Below are positions 1 through 13,100 of a DNA stretch of 64,000 bases, one piece after another. Numbering within the stretch: the stretch's first letter is position 1; each line of letters starts with the position of its first letter. Under the pieces are notes generated by a model. The model was not told the DNA's origin, did not search any database, and saw only the letters and a list, made by a program, of their open reading frames with translations. The position numbers and the translations under genes were made by a program. The DNA comes from Saxidomus purpurata (Eukaryota; Mollusca; Bivalvia; Venerida; Veneridae): NCBI GenBank assembly GCA_022818135.1, contig JAFMSR010000015.1, forward strand, positions 27,761,074-27,825,073, given 5' to 3'.

Positions 1-955
1 ATTTTGGTATGTATAATATTGTTATAAATAGAGAGATGTAAATCTAAAAATGAAGCACTAGTATCCAAATTGTTAGTTTTAATTAACTGGAGTTCCCGGG
101 GATAAATAGTGTCCACCAATTTACCAAAAAACGGGTTATCCGTATTAAGAATATCATCCAGATAGCGTGATGTATTATTAAAAGCAGTGATAATGTCTGC
201 CTGCGTATCTGGAGAAAGACTCAACATAAAGTCTCTTTTCATAACAATTTAAAAACAAATCTGCGACAAGGGGTGCACAATTTGTTCCCATGGGAATACC
301 GATTACTTGTCTGAAAACTGCTTCCCAAACCTTTATATAAATGTTGTTCAATAAAAAGGAAAGGGGCTTTACAAACTTCGTCACAGGTCCACATAGTATA
401 ATGTTTAACAATACAGCTAGTAAAAAAGCTTATCGAAATTGCAGGCGAGAAATGTAACATTCTCCCTGGCAAAAGTCTTTTGAATTAGGGCAGTTAGCTT
501 GTCATTTATTAAATTATGTGGTAAAGTGGTATACAGAGTAGAAAAATCGTATGTACTGACTGAAGTTACTTTGTAATTATTAACTTTAAACTTATCCAGG
601 ATTTCGCCAGAATTTTTGATCGACCAAAATAAATGTTTACCAGAGTTTTCGTATACTTTATCACAATATCTTTTCACGTGGGCTTTTATAGCAGTTAGGC
701 AAGATGTTAATAGTTTTGAAATATTTGTAGTGGTACAAGAGCTTGAATTAGCGATGAAACGAGCTTTATATGGTTGTTTATGTATATTTAAGTCGACAAC
801 CATTTGCTAAAATTTAATAATGAATCTATGAATTCATGGTTGGAAGCATACGCCGTGTCTATTTTATACGAAGAAGGGTGTGTAGCAGTCAGTAATTTTA
901 GTGGCAATTTTGCATGTGATTTTTGTGTGTTGTTATATTTGCTAATGTTTCAACG
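1..955 (-). mobile_element. Penelope-like reverse transcriptase fragment
   Basis: Minus-strand RT pieces in order: YDFSTLYTTLPHNLI (800-440), GIPMGTNCAPLVADLF (near 300), RYLDDIL (near 160) and SFLDLHLSI (near 45). This RT type, with 'GIPMGTNCAPL' and a YLDD box, is common in bivalves, and I assign it to Penelope-like elements with moderate certainty. At least two frameshifts break it, so it is a relic. It continues past the left edge, just 3' of TEP exon 31. Confidence 0.75.
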
Positions 956-1039
956 TGTTTAATTTTCGTAATATTCTTTCTCTCTAAAATAAAGCGATGA
1001 TTGTTCTGACAAGTGTTTAGTTAAAACTGACCAACTTAC

Positions 1040-1196
1040 TTGCATCTGTGTATGAATAATTCTTCCCGGTTCCCTGAAAGAACCATCGCTGTGTTGGTAC
1101 TTGAGAAGCCAAGTCATAGCTCTTGACATTATTTCATCGTCGATTTTGATTAGCCCATCCGCTTGGTGAAAACATTTGAGTACAAAGGCCGTAAGC
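1040..1196 (-). CDS. TEP exon 31: thioester domain, last exon in window
   Basis: 157 nt, phase 2 to 0, containing [18 protein letters not shown] and [15 protein letters not shown]. The His in IIH lies 114 residues after the thioester Cys, the position of the catalytic His in C3 and C4B. Donor GTAAGT, so the gene continues to the left of the window. Confidence 0.95.
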
Positions 1197-4100
1197 CTAA
1201 AAAGGTATTTTATACAGCAAAATGTGCTATTAATGTATACATGTGTATTGAAATGATGGAACTGTTCTGTGGTCATTCAGTACATTTGTAATAATACTTT
1301 TAAAAGTTTCTACAATGTTTATCGATATGAGAAATCTCAGGTAGCTAGGTAAATTTACTATGCAGACTTACCATGAGCTTCCAGATGGATCTCTGCCTCC
1401 AAATGCACTGAATGACCCGTCATGATGCTGGTATGTCAATTCCCTCTGGAGCCCTGATATTTCATATCAATACAATATCCCGTGTATGATGTTATTTAAA
1501 TTTCAAATTTTAAAAACAAATAACTGCGACAGACATATATGTCAAGCTATGATAATACCATTAAAAGTATTAAATCTTGCCTGTGTATGGATAGAATGAT
1601 TATAGTGATTGACTGGATATGATGAGTAGTAAATGAATAAAGAACAGGAAAATCAACAGTATAAATATTTGTTCATTGTCGTAGAAACATTTTTGAAGTT
1701 AAGCAGTTAACCGAGTAAAGTTCATAACCATAACACTATCAAAACTAAAGTTATTGTCCGGAACCGTTTTTTAAAATTCTAAGCCACAGTGACCTTGATC
1801 TTGGTCCGAGGGCTCCAAATGCAACCCCATAGGAGGTCTCCATACAAGTTATATGTATAGCAAGTTTGATTAAGCACCTCAATCCAATCTTACGCTATCA
1901 TCCGGAAACGAGCATTTTAGGCCCGCTCAACAACGACTTCGTCATTCCAATAACCAGATGTTTTCTTTAAAAAAGGTTAACAAAGCAGTAGATCTGAATG
2001 AGACTTGCCTAACTTAAGAGTCTCTTCTGCATGACTCTGGATCTTACTGCTAAGTTTCCCAGTTGCTTTCAGATACTTCACAATATATATATCGGGAGCA
2101 AAATTGAGCATAGTTTGCTCTCCACATCCATACGGCATTCGTATCAGATTCTGTAGTCCGTCGATACTTGGTACCATGAAGTTACCTAAGATGGAGTATT
2201 GTCTAATGAAACATTTAAAGTGACTCTTTACCGGCACCAATTGTAATATTTTGAATTATGCATGTAAAACTCTTTTAAGATCTAGTAAAATATTTGCAAA
2301 ATGGAAAGTATTTACATCTTAAAGTATGTCAAACGCGGTTAAGCCTAGAGTTAACAGTTTGATGACAAATAGAATTAAAAAGAAATTCGCCCACTTGAAA
2401 ATACCAAAGGGTCCTTTGCAAAATATCTGCAATTAATGGATGTCTTAAATAAATATCATTTTGGCATGTGTCCGCGTGAGACCTACAAAGCACATATGTA
2501 ATTAAGAGGACAAGAATCAAACGTTATGTTAAATACTTCAAGATGCTTACTAGCATTATCTTATGACAATTATATTGATTTTACCGGCAATCTTCAACTG
2601 CATGGTCTTAGTTCCAGGTACCATATCTTTTGGATCATTTAGGAGTAACGTCTTTGTGAATGGCGAACCGCCGTTCTTAACATCAACCAGATGTTGCTCG
2701 TTAGTGTGTTTGTGCACACCATGCGGCTGAAATGAGAAACTAGGAAATGTTTGCTATTCTCGTCATTCGGTACTCGCCCACCTGATTTTTTTATATCCAA
2801 TCGGAATATACATGTATATAGTTTCATAGTTTATGTATTAAGTTTTTCAGAAAGTACTCCACGTAATTGACGTAAATAGAAGTATTATCATTAAAACCGT
2901 ATAAACGTCGCAAATGTCAAAATCACCAAACGGTTAACCCAATTCAAACGTACAATTCTCGAAAATGCTCGATCGTTCGAATGTAGAACTATAAAAATAT
3001 GTCAATTAACCGTGACGTCACCAATCAGAATCGACGTTATAAATGCAGTGCGTTAGATTAATGTTTCAGACGTTCATATCAGGATTTTCTCTTTGACATT
3101 TGTCATAAAAGCAGTATTCAATTATAAATAAAATAAAATACTAACGAAGTTCTGAAAACTTTAGCCTATAGTTTTCGTAAAATTAAAAAAATAGCTATTT
3201 AAGTTAAAGTTAGGAAATTGCTGAATTTGCGTAAATTTCAACAATTTAAAGTCGGTAACATTTCTCCGGTGTACCCGTGGCGATCTTGCATCCTATTAAA
3301 TTTGGTTGAGATATAATGCCCCTAACATTTTGACAACGTTTGATGTTGATTCAGTAAAGACTTTTTGAGTCAGAGAGCAAATATTGCATATTGGGCTGTA
3401 TTTTGACAATTCAAGAGTAAATTCTGAAATAACTGGGAAGTTCCGATCGATCATCAAAAATTACCTAGATATTATAGACGTATTCGTTGAGACGAAAGTA
3501 GATGCTATATTTGAGTTACAGAGTAAATACCAAACATATACTCCGCCAGTCCGCCACAGATGTTCCTATTATAAAACCCTTCTCCTTAGACGAGCGTATA
3601 ACAATTATTGGAACAATGTTGTGTAAACAAAGCAGGGAATTGCTACCTGGGACGATATGTCGAAAAATGAACGCTCTTACCTTCACAGTTACATTCTTTT
3701 GTAAGCTGTCGGATGCAGTAGTAGTGAAGAGTGATCCAGCTTTTGCCATCACGGTGATTGTCAATGTTCCGATAGCTTTTGGTGTTACATGAATATACGT
3801 AGAATGCCCCTCCCCAGGATTAACCTTAAAAATATGAGAGTGAAACCACTCACCAAACCAAGCAATTTTATTAAACAGCACAGTCATACATGTTCATACA
3901 ACATTACAGGACAACTAAAATTATGTCAAACTTTCCTTGTAAAAGACTCAAGAGAGGTCTTTACTTGTATTTTTCATATTAACATGCTAAAGAAACGGAA
4001 TCGTTACCCAAGTGTAGAAAGGAATTTCAGATGAAACAAAAAAGGACAGCAAACAGTCAGTGATTCTCACGTAAAGCATGACTTTAGGAGCAGAGCAGAT

Positions 4101-7100
4101 GTACAACTAACTGTATTTATTGACAGGAGACACATCACGCTCTAATAGACTGATTTGATTGCTCTGAGAAGCTTTGGTGAAAATTCTTTTGGAAAGATAT
4201 CAAGGAAAATCTAACAGAGATAACTGTGACATTGACCTTGACTTCAGTAGAGATCATCTACTCAGTAAGACCAATCATCCTATGAAGCTAGAAGACTGTT
4301 GTTGATAATAAGAACTCAAGATATTGAGAGGAAACGATTTTCAAATTAGGGTTACTGCGACCAACACACTCAAAAGACACTAGGGAGCATTTACAGTTTG
4401 CAGTCAAATATCTGAGTCTTTTTCATGAAAGTCAAAAGAAAATCGTGACCTGTAGAGTGTTACCAAGGAAACATTTACGGACAGATGGACGACGGCATAA
4501 ACATTTTACTTTAAGAAGAAGACGAGTGTATATATATTTATTACTGCTAACATAGCAGAAACTAGTACACACTGAAAACACAGTATTCAAAATCTAAACT
4601 ATTTTACCACGGTTGACGCTGGAATAGGTCTATTTGGATTATCTGACATCGTTGTCTGTATAAAAATCTGAAAATTCACAAAATGTGTGCGTCAGTAACA
4701 ATTTTAATATTTTGACATTACAGGCCCATTTATTTTTTCAGTAATGTAAGGCAGGGTTGGCACACAAGCGGGAAAAACTAGTATTTCCCAGGAGGACGAG
4801 AAATACAGGAAATTACTAGGAAATATAGGTATTTCCCGGGAAACAGTGAGAACTACATTAATTTTGTAGAGGGAACTAGTCGGTATCATAATCAATGTCA
4901 AGAGAATTAGTAAAACTCAAGGTCTATATTCAATTGATTTGAAAAATAATAGTAGCAAATATGTTGAGTTATTTAATACATTATGTAGTAATATTACAAC
5001 AATTTTTTTCAACATTAAATCAGTTGTCTATAAATGGCATTGTTCTTCCATGTATTTTGCCAAAAGCCAATGGTAATAGAATACCATATTATGAAGCCCA
5101 ATTATAACATAAATTTGTTTTTACCTTTTAACACTAACTGGTCAGAGATTATTACTGTTTTTAACTGTTTAACCACCAATTATCATTCTCCTTGTTTGCC
5201 TTAAGCTTATTCTACAGCTTGATCAAAAACATTATTAATTATTTAATCATGATCACGGTCATTTTTTGTTCTTTCGTGTCATAACAAGTTACATTTTGTA
5301 CGTTCAATAATAAACATGAAAACATTCAAGACAATTCAAATAACATTGTATTTTCCAGCAAAACATCTTCATTTATGGAGTATTTCCCATTTTTCCCATA
5401 TTCCATTTTTGGAATGTTTGGATAATTTCTAAGCACGAGGATTATCTGGAAATACATATGGGCATTCAATGCCCGGGAAATACCAACTTACACTGATATA
5501 AGGACTTTCGCCCTGATCTTAAAAAGGAAAAAAATACAGTGATAATATTGTGACTTCTACAACACTGTCTATTTCACTGATCTTACATTTTAGATTCACG
5601 TCTAATAAGCATTTCAATACATAATTTTGAAACAAGGGAAATAAATCAAGCTGAATGTCACAATTAGCAAAACAAACTCTACGTCGAAACGGGTTTACAA
5701 TAAGTTAGGTTGGCTTTAAAATATTGTAAACACTAACAATACCTGTTGTGCTGTGGCCATATAGTTGAACACAGATAACTGTAAAAGAAATTCTTCGCCA
5801 TGTACTATTGATGATGGAAGGTCCATGGTTACGAAAAAGGACTTTTTCACAGTGAACTGCAAAGTAAGTATAAATGTGTCAATTTATTCTGCAACATCCC
5901 GTTTGTAAACCAAACTGAGCATCAGTTGTTAAATCGTTTTCACTAAACCACCTTTTCAACCTTTCATGTATTACAATGGTAAGCAATTTTGCATAGCAAC
6001 TAATTAACGTAATACCTCTGTAATTATTAGTACATGTATCTGTATTATCACCTTTTTTGAAAATAGGTATCATGACACCTTTTGACCAGGACTGTGGAAA
6101 ACATCGCTTTTCAAGAATATAATGAAACAAAATCTCCCAAGGCTTAATTAAAATATCACTGCCTTCAATAAAGTATTCATACAATATGTTATCTAATGAA
6201 CAGGCTTTATCTCTGCCCAACAACTTAATAGCCCGGCGAATTTCAACTAAGGTAAAGGGCACATCAAGTTCTTCAAAATTTGACTCTACATTAGTTTCGG
6301 AATCAAATTTATTCAAAAACTCCTGGCACTCTGGATTTTCATCAATTTTAAATTGAGATGTTAACTTTTTAAAGTGGTTATAAAAGTCTGATAATGAAAT
6401 ACTTTCCCGGTCAACTCTGGATTATTTTCGTTTAAACATTCCCCAGAACTCTTTGGGTTTTTTGTTTTACATTTAATTCATTTCAATGACAAGTCACGCA
6501 AATACTTGCGTTTGGTTACCCTGCAGCAGTACTTATAATCGGTCTTTTTGGCATATAAAATACGTTTATTTTCGGCCGTTCTATTACAGTTAAATTGTGA
6601 AAATGCCTTTTTATATCTATCTTTTTTCTCCCGACATGTATTATCAAATCATTTATTCTGTTTCAATACCTTTTGATTATTTGTGAAATAGCAATGTGAC
6701 TGCGATTTACGTTTTACTTCAAAATATTTGTTTCCAATACTGGAACGGTAATCCGTGAATGCATTCACTAGCTCATCCTGATCTATGTCATTATTCATGC
6801 ACACATTTAGTTCACGGCATAAACTATCTACACCATGCTAAATGTCGATTAAAAATCGCTTTTGTATTCTGTGTTCCACTTATGGAATATTCGTTCATGG
6901 GGATCCTTATTGTGTGGTAATGTAATTTTTAACGAAAATCCTATCGGCGCGTGATTAGAATACATTGCAAAGTCGTGCACGTAAAAATCTGGTATATAGC
7001 AAAAATTTGAAACGCTTGTAATAAGATAATCTACTACACTGATTCCGTTATGAGTATAGTACGTAGGTCTTCTTACTGAAACGACCCTCCCGATATGACC

Positions 7101-10100
7101 GTTAACAATGCGAAGATTTAAAGATTTGCACAATTCTAAAAGTAAATCACCGAATCCATTTGACCCTTGATCTGAATTTACGAGTGCTAGGTTATCATCA
7201 GTTTCGTAATCGCCTTGATCATGAATTGGTTTATCATTTAGAATAAAATCAGACTTGTGACCAGTACGTGATTCAAATCACCAAAAATAAACACTTTCCC
7301 TTGTTCTTGGAATAAACGAATATCCGACTCAAAGTTTGAGAACATGTTAAAATCATATAATTATGTTACATATATTGGTGAGTTTTCTGGTGCTATATAA
7401 GTAGAACAAAGAAATATATCTTCTTCAATATTAAAAAATGTTCGATCCATTTTAAAATACTGGATACAATTAACATTTGTTTATTCATGTCCTTTGAGTG
7501 TCTGTCAGTGAATGTTTATGTATGAATGCATTTATTAACAGAATGTTTGTCTTATATGTAAATGTGTCTTTCTTTAAGGGTTAACTTTGCCAGGTGATTT
7601 ATTTTATGTATAATGCTTTTTCTTTTGTTTCTTTACTTTGAAGGCCATATGTTTTCATATGTCTAAATGTGTAACCTTCGGTAAATAAAGCTTTTATTAT
7701 TATTATTATTATTAACATCAGTTCTTACTAACTTTATTCCCTTCACTAACGATTTTCTTATATAAGCTAAAATACCTCCACTTTTACGCTTTGCTCGTCT
7801 ATTCCGAAATTTACGGTATGAATGAAACAATTTGTATTCATTTAGATCTAGTTTCGAGTTTTTACCTGTCCATGTTTCGCTTAAGAATATTAAATCATAG
7901 TTTCCAATAAAGTCAATGAAATCCGAACAAGACCTTTTTAATTAAGACAATTCTTCAACATTCCAACGTAAACACCTGAGTTCAATCCCGCTAGCCTCCT
8001 AAAAATCTGCTGCGTCTGCACCATCTTTGTAAAGTTTACCATATTTAAACACTTTGTCAACTCAAAGAAAAGCTTCCTTCTTCTCCTCTCGTGCTTTCAG
8101 CATGATAGGGACAAGACGTTTCCTTTCTTCCATAACTTCCCTTGGATACTGCTGGCTAACAAGATTTGGCTTCTGCACTTTATAGCTCTACAGCGCAATT
8201 ATTCCTTGTCTGGGTCAAAAGCAAATTTAGCGACTATTGGCCTCACCTTTGTTGCACTGAACTTGCCAATTCTAAGGGCACGTTGTTTCTTTATGGTACT
8301 CGGTGCATTCTCTATTTCCAGTTTTGTTTCAATGAGTTCGAACACCTTGTCGACACAGTTCACGGGTGTTTCATCTTTTTCCTCAGGAATTCCAAAGAAC
8401 AGCAGATTATCCCTCATACTTCTACTTCTCAAGTCTGTTAAATCCGCTTGAAATTTTTATTCCTTCTCCTTCAGCTCTTTGTTTGTTTTTGACAATTTAC
8501 TCAACATTGAATCTAATTGCTTTTGCTTACTTTCGATATCATCCAAGGTCTGTGTATCAAATATTCTACTCTGCTCTATAGCGGTCATTTTACTTTCTAC
8601 GCTGCTCTACTTTATATTATCCTACGGTAATTTTGTCTACAAAACTTTGTATAGAATCTAACTGTATCAAACGTTTATCTATGCTATCCAACCTTTGCAA
8701 TACTTTTGAGAACTGATCACTAGTCAAATGGTATATTTGTGCTGTTTGTGGTATATATGGCTGTGACACAGTTGATGACCCTTGATTTAAAACCTGAACA
8801 TATGAGAATGAATGCGGTATAACATAATGCTGACCTGCTTGTTGTCCCTGTGGTGCATAAAATAAGACATAATTAGGTTGCCCCTGTCCGTTTGGTGAAT
8901 TAAAATTCAATTGTCTGACGGGTGTCTGTAGATTACAAGCCATAGTTGTTCGTTTTGGTTCAGGATCTAAATTTCCAGGTGAACTTTTATTCCGTTTCTT
9001 TCTCATCAGAAAATAACCTTTAAATGTACTTAAAGTTTCTCCGATACACCCTTTATTATATGATCTATCTAAAAGCATATATATTGATTCAAATCCTCTT
9101 TACATCACAGTTATTTAATGTTTTCGAAGAATTTTCACTCTCGAAATTCAAAAACCGCCATTACTACGCGTATGCGCATTATTGACTTACCAAACCTTAT
9201 TCAGCTAATACTCACCTTAGATTTATCATCTGTTATACCAAAACCAGACTTCTGATTTGTTGCAAATACTGATGAAACCCAAGATGTTATTGAATCTGGG
9301 ACAGTCTTTTCTATGAAAAGGGTTCCGGATAGTCTGCAAATGGAAAGAATAATTAAAATTATCATTTTATATCTAATTTATCATATACACAATCATAATT
9401 ATGTCTCTTAAATATAGATTTATCACTTTCCTAAAGACAGTTTCGAGTTTTCGTATATTATATCACAATAGGCTGTTTTATACCGTGACACATGAACAGT
9501 ACTTGAATACTGTAACGGAAAGGAAATTTAAAAGAGCTCTTTCAATCTTAAAAGCTTCTTTCCATGATCTTGAGGTTGAAACAGGAAGATACCGAAATGT
9601 TATGAGAGAAGAACGAATTTGTAAGTTGTGCAATATGGCTGTTGAGAATGAATATCAATTTGTTCTGGTTTGTAGATATCTTATGGCAATTCTATACCAA
9701 TCCAAATGTTCACAAATTCAATGTTTTAATGAGTTCCATTTCAAAAAGTGTCATCCAAAATTTAGCAAATTATGCATACTTCGCTTTTAAAGAGAGAAGT
9801 GAGATTTTAGCTACTCTGAATACAAATTTATAGAGTCGTGCCTTTTATGTATGTTTAGAGATAAACTGCCATTTTGGAAAATATATGTTATATTCATATC
9901 TCTTTGTTAAATTCAAAAATGCTTTTTGATATTGTAAAAAAGTGTAATGTTATAAGTAATTGCATTTTCGAATGTCTTCGGGTACCAATGTTTGAAAATA
10001 CGCATGTATTGTATAAAACAGCTGTAAAGGGCCGGTGGCCAATATCAATAAATAAATTGTCATTATTAATTGACCATATACATGCCACTTTTCCGGAATA

Positions 10101-13100
10101 TGCTGTAAACGTCAGCGTTCTAGATATTGGAATTAGCGATCACAAACCCGTCTGTATGATAAGACATACTAGTAAAAAAAGTGAATAAACAAGACATTCA
10201 TAATGTTATTAAATACAGATGTTTTAAACGTTTCGATGAAGACACATTTAAACGTGATTTATTATCAAATGGTATTGAAGGTATTGAATTAGTAGATGAT
10301 CCTGAAATGGCACTGTTATTGTTCTACAGTATTTTCAATGCACTTATGAATAAACATGCACCAATAAAAACAAAGCGCGTTAGGCATGTAACTCAGCCTG
10401 AATGAATAACAGATCCAGAGTCCATAAAACAACGAGATTATCATCTAAAAATATAAAAACTTCAATGAATATAAACATTGAAGAAATAAAACAAATGTAC
10501 TAATTAAAAACACCAAGAAAGACTTCTTCAATAAGGCTGTGCAAGATAATAAAGAACCTTCGTATTTATGGAAACATGTCAAAATATTGACATCTGACAA
10601 ACCAAAGTCTAACGTGCTGCCGGATGAAATGATATTAAATGGAATTACTGTCAATGAAAAATCCTCGATCTTAAATCATTTAAATAGCCATTTTATTAAC
10701 ATAGCACTACAAAATCAAAATTATTCAGGATCAAGTGAAGAATATATTAACAGTTTAAAATCATATTATGACAATTTACTAAAGAATAAAGAATTCAATG
10801 CAAATTACATAACCCCAATAGAAGTTAAAATATATTAGACTTACTTGACACAAAGAAGTCTACTGGCCTTGATGACATTGGCCCAAGAATACTAAAGGCA
10901 TGTAGTTATGTGTTGGTCATACCCATAGCATCAGTTATAAATAACAGTATACGAACAGGTATTTTTCCCCGATGAACTCAAACAATTATTCCATTGCATA
11001 AAAGTAATGCTAAGGAAGATGCTTATAATTATAGACTGATCTCGATTTTGCAAACTATATCAAAGGTCTTTGAAAAGCATATGGCAAATGAATTACACAG
11101 ATTCTTTCAGTATACAAACATTATACATAATACACAATCTGGTCTCAGAAAGAACCATTCGATACTCGGGCCGTTATTATCTTTAATTAAGAAATAATAA
11201 ATGTATTTTATCGCTGAATAAAATATAGTCAAGAGTTTGGATGCGTAGTAATTAAATTACGAGTGCGAAGCACGAGTGATTTAATTTTTCGAATCCAAAC
11301 GACTGACTGTATTTTATTCTGCGATAAAATATAGGGAACTATCTCGAACTTTATTTAACGCGTAGTAGTATATCATTGAAGCCTTAACACTTGAAAAAAG
11401 ATTGGACGCGCTTGTTTACATACGTCACGTCGTTACGTCATTTACGGCACGTCGTCTTTGGAAAAACGTGCTGTATTTTATCGTTAAATAAAATACAGGC
11501 TTTTCCCTATATGTTTATACAGGAAAAGCAGCCGTTTGTGTTAGAATTTACATTAACGACTTGCCTCTAAAATTGAAACATTCAGGAGTTGATATGTATG
11601 CAGACGATACAACTGTATATGATAGCCATAATTCCCTTCAATACATTGAACAAAGATTACAAACTGTTCTAAGTAATGTCAAATGTTGGTGTAGACACAA
11701 TCAAATGTCCCTTTATCCAAAAAAAGTCTACTTGTATGTTACTAGGATCAGTTTACAATACGAAGAAATATCCGACATTAAATATGAATATTAACGATAA
11801 CAATATTGCTTGCGTTACAAATCATTAAGTCCTGGGCGTACATGTTGATAAAACACTTAGTAATACTTGGGAACATCAAATTAACAAGGTATATTCTAAC
11901 CTTAATTATAAAGTATCACTATTTCGAAGAATAAAACCATTTCTAAATAAAGAAATGCAAGTATTACTCTACATGTACAATGCTATATTTTACCCATATT
12001 TGATTATGGATCTATCATATGGTCTAAATCTAATAGAAGCTTCTTAAACAAAATTACACTCAACAGGTTTAGAAACGCAAAAGTGGTAAAATATTTGTTT
12101 TAACAATGTTATCGTGTTTTAAATTTATTCAAATTTCATACACAACAGAAACAATATAAAATTGAATTATTGTAAAAGTTTCAATAATTCATCGCAAAAA
12201 AATGACTTAAATGGAAATAAAAACAATAGCGTCATTCAAATACAAATGTTCAACAGGGGAATTCTTTGCGTTTCTATACCTGTTGAGTGTATTAACACTC
12301 AGAAAAGATCAGCTAGAATGATCATAGACAAGAAGTTCGATCACTCGTCAGCTCCTCTATTTCAAGAACTTCATTGGTTGCCGTTCTTAGAACGCTGTAA
12401 ATACCATATGGGTGTTTTAATTTACAAAGTTTTTCATAATTTAGCCCCTGTGTATTTATCAAACCTACTCATTAATGATACATATGTACCTGCAAATTAT
12501 AATCTTCATTCCAAAAACAAAAACGATATTCCTCATCCATTAATTAAATCACGTTATACAAAATACGCTTTCCAATATTCTGCCATGGTTGTCTTGAATG
12601 AAATCCCGGTTCAAATCCGTACCTGTGATAAATAATACACGTTTCGCAAACACTACAGAAACTATCGTCTTGGAAAACAACCATGATAATAAAAAGAATG
12701 GTTATATGAAGTAATCCAGGCAACTCGCTCACAGCGTTCATTCTTCCCTATAAAATTGATATGTACATTGTATATACCTTTGTTTAAATGTGTTTAAAAT
12801 GCTTGATTTTATGTTAATGTATTCTTTAATCATATTGTTGACTGCCGTAAGTGAGATAAATGATGCTGTAATTGTTTATTGTGTATCCGACGTTAAATAA
12901 AGTATATTGAATTGAATTAAGTGTGTTCGCAAAACGGTAATGGTATTTCAAGTTTTCTTTAAGTTTGGACCAACCATGCAATAAACATTGTGATAGTGGG
13001 CATCGATAACCCAGTGGTTAGGGCGTTTGCCGCTGGAGCGATAGGTTCCGGGTTCGAATCTCAGCAGGAGCACGAGGTTTGTCCTTTGTAAAAGACAATT

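Noticed and set aside
2329..2520. Possible exon with a hydrophobic start and [11 protein letters not shown]
   Set aside because: Exons 28 and 29 already join in frame across this interval; the segment has no matching splice sites and no family similarity.
13008..13075. tRNA gene
   Set aside because: A and B box-like words are present but the cloverleaf cannot be completed and a SINE body follows. The same applies at 60,380.
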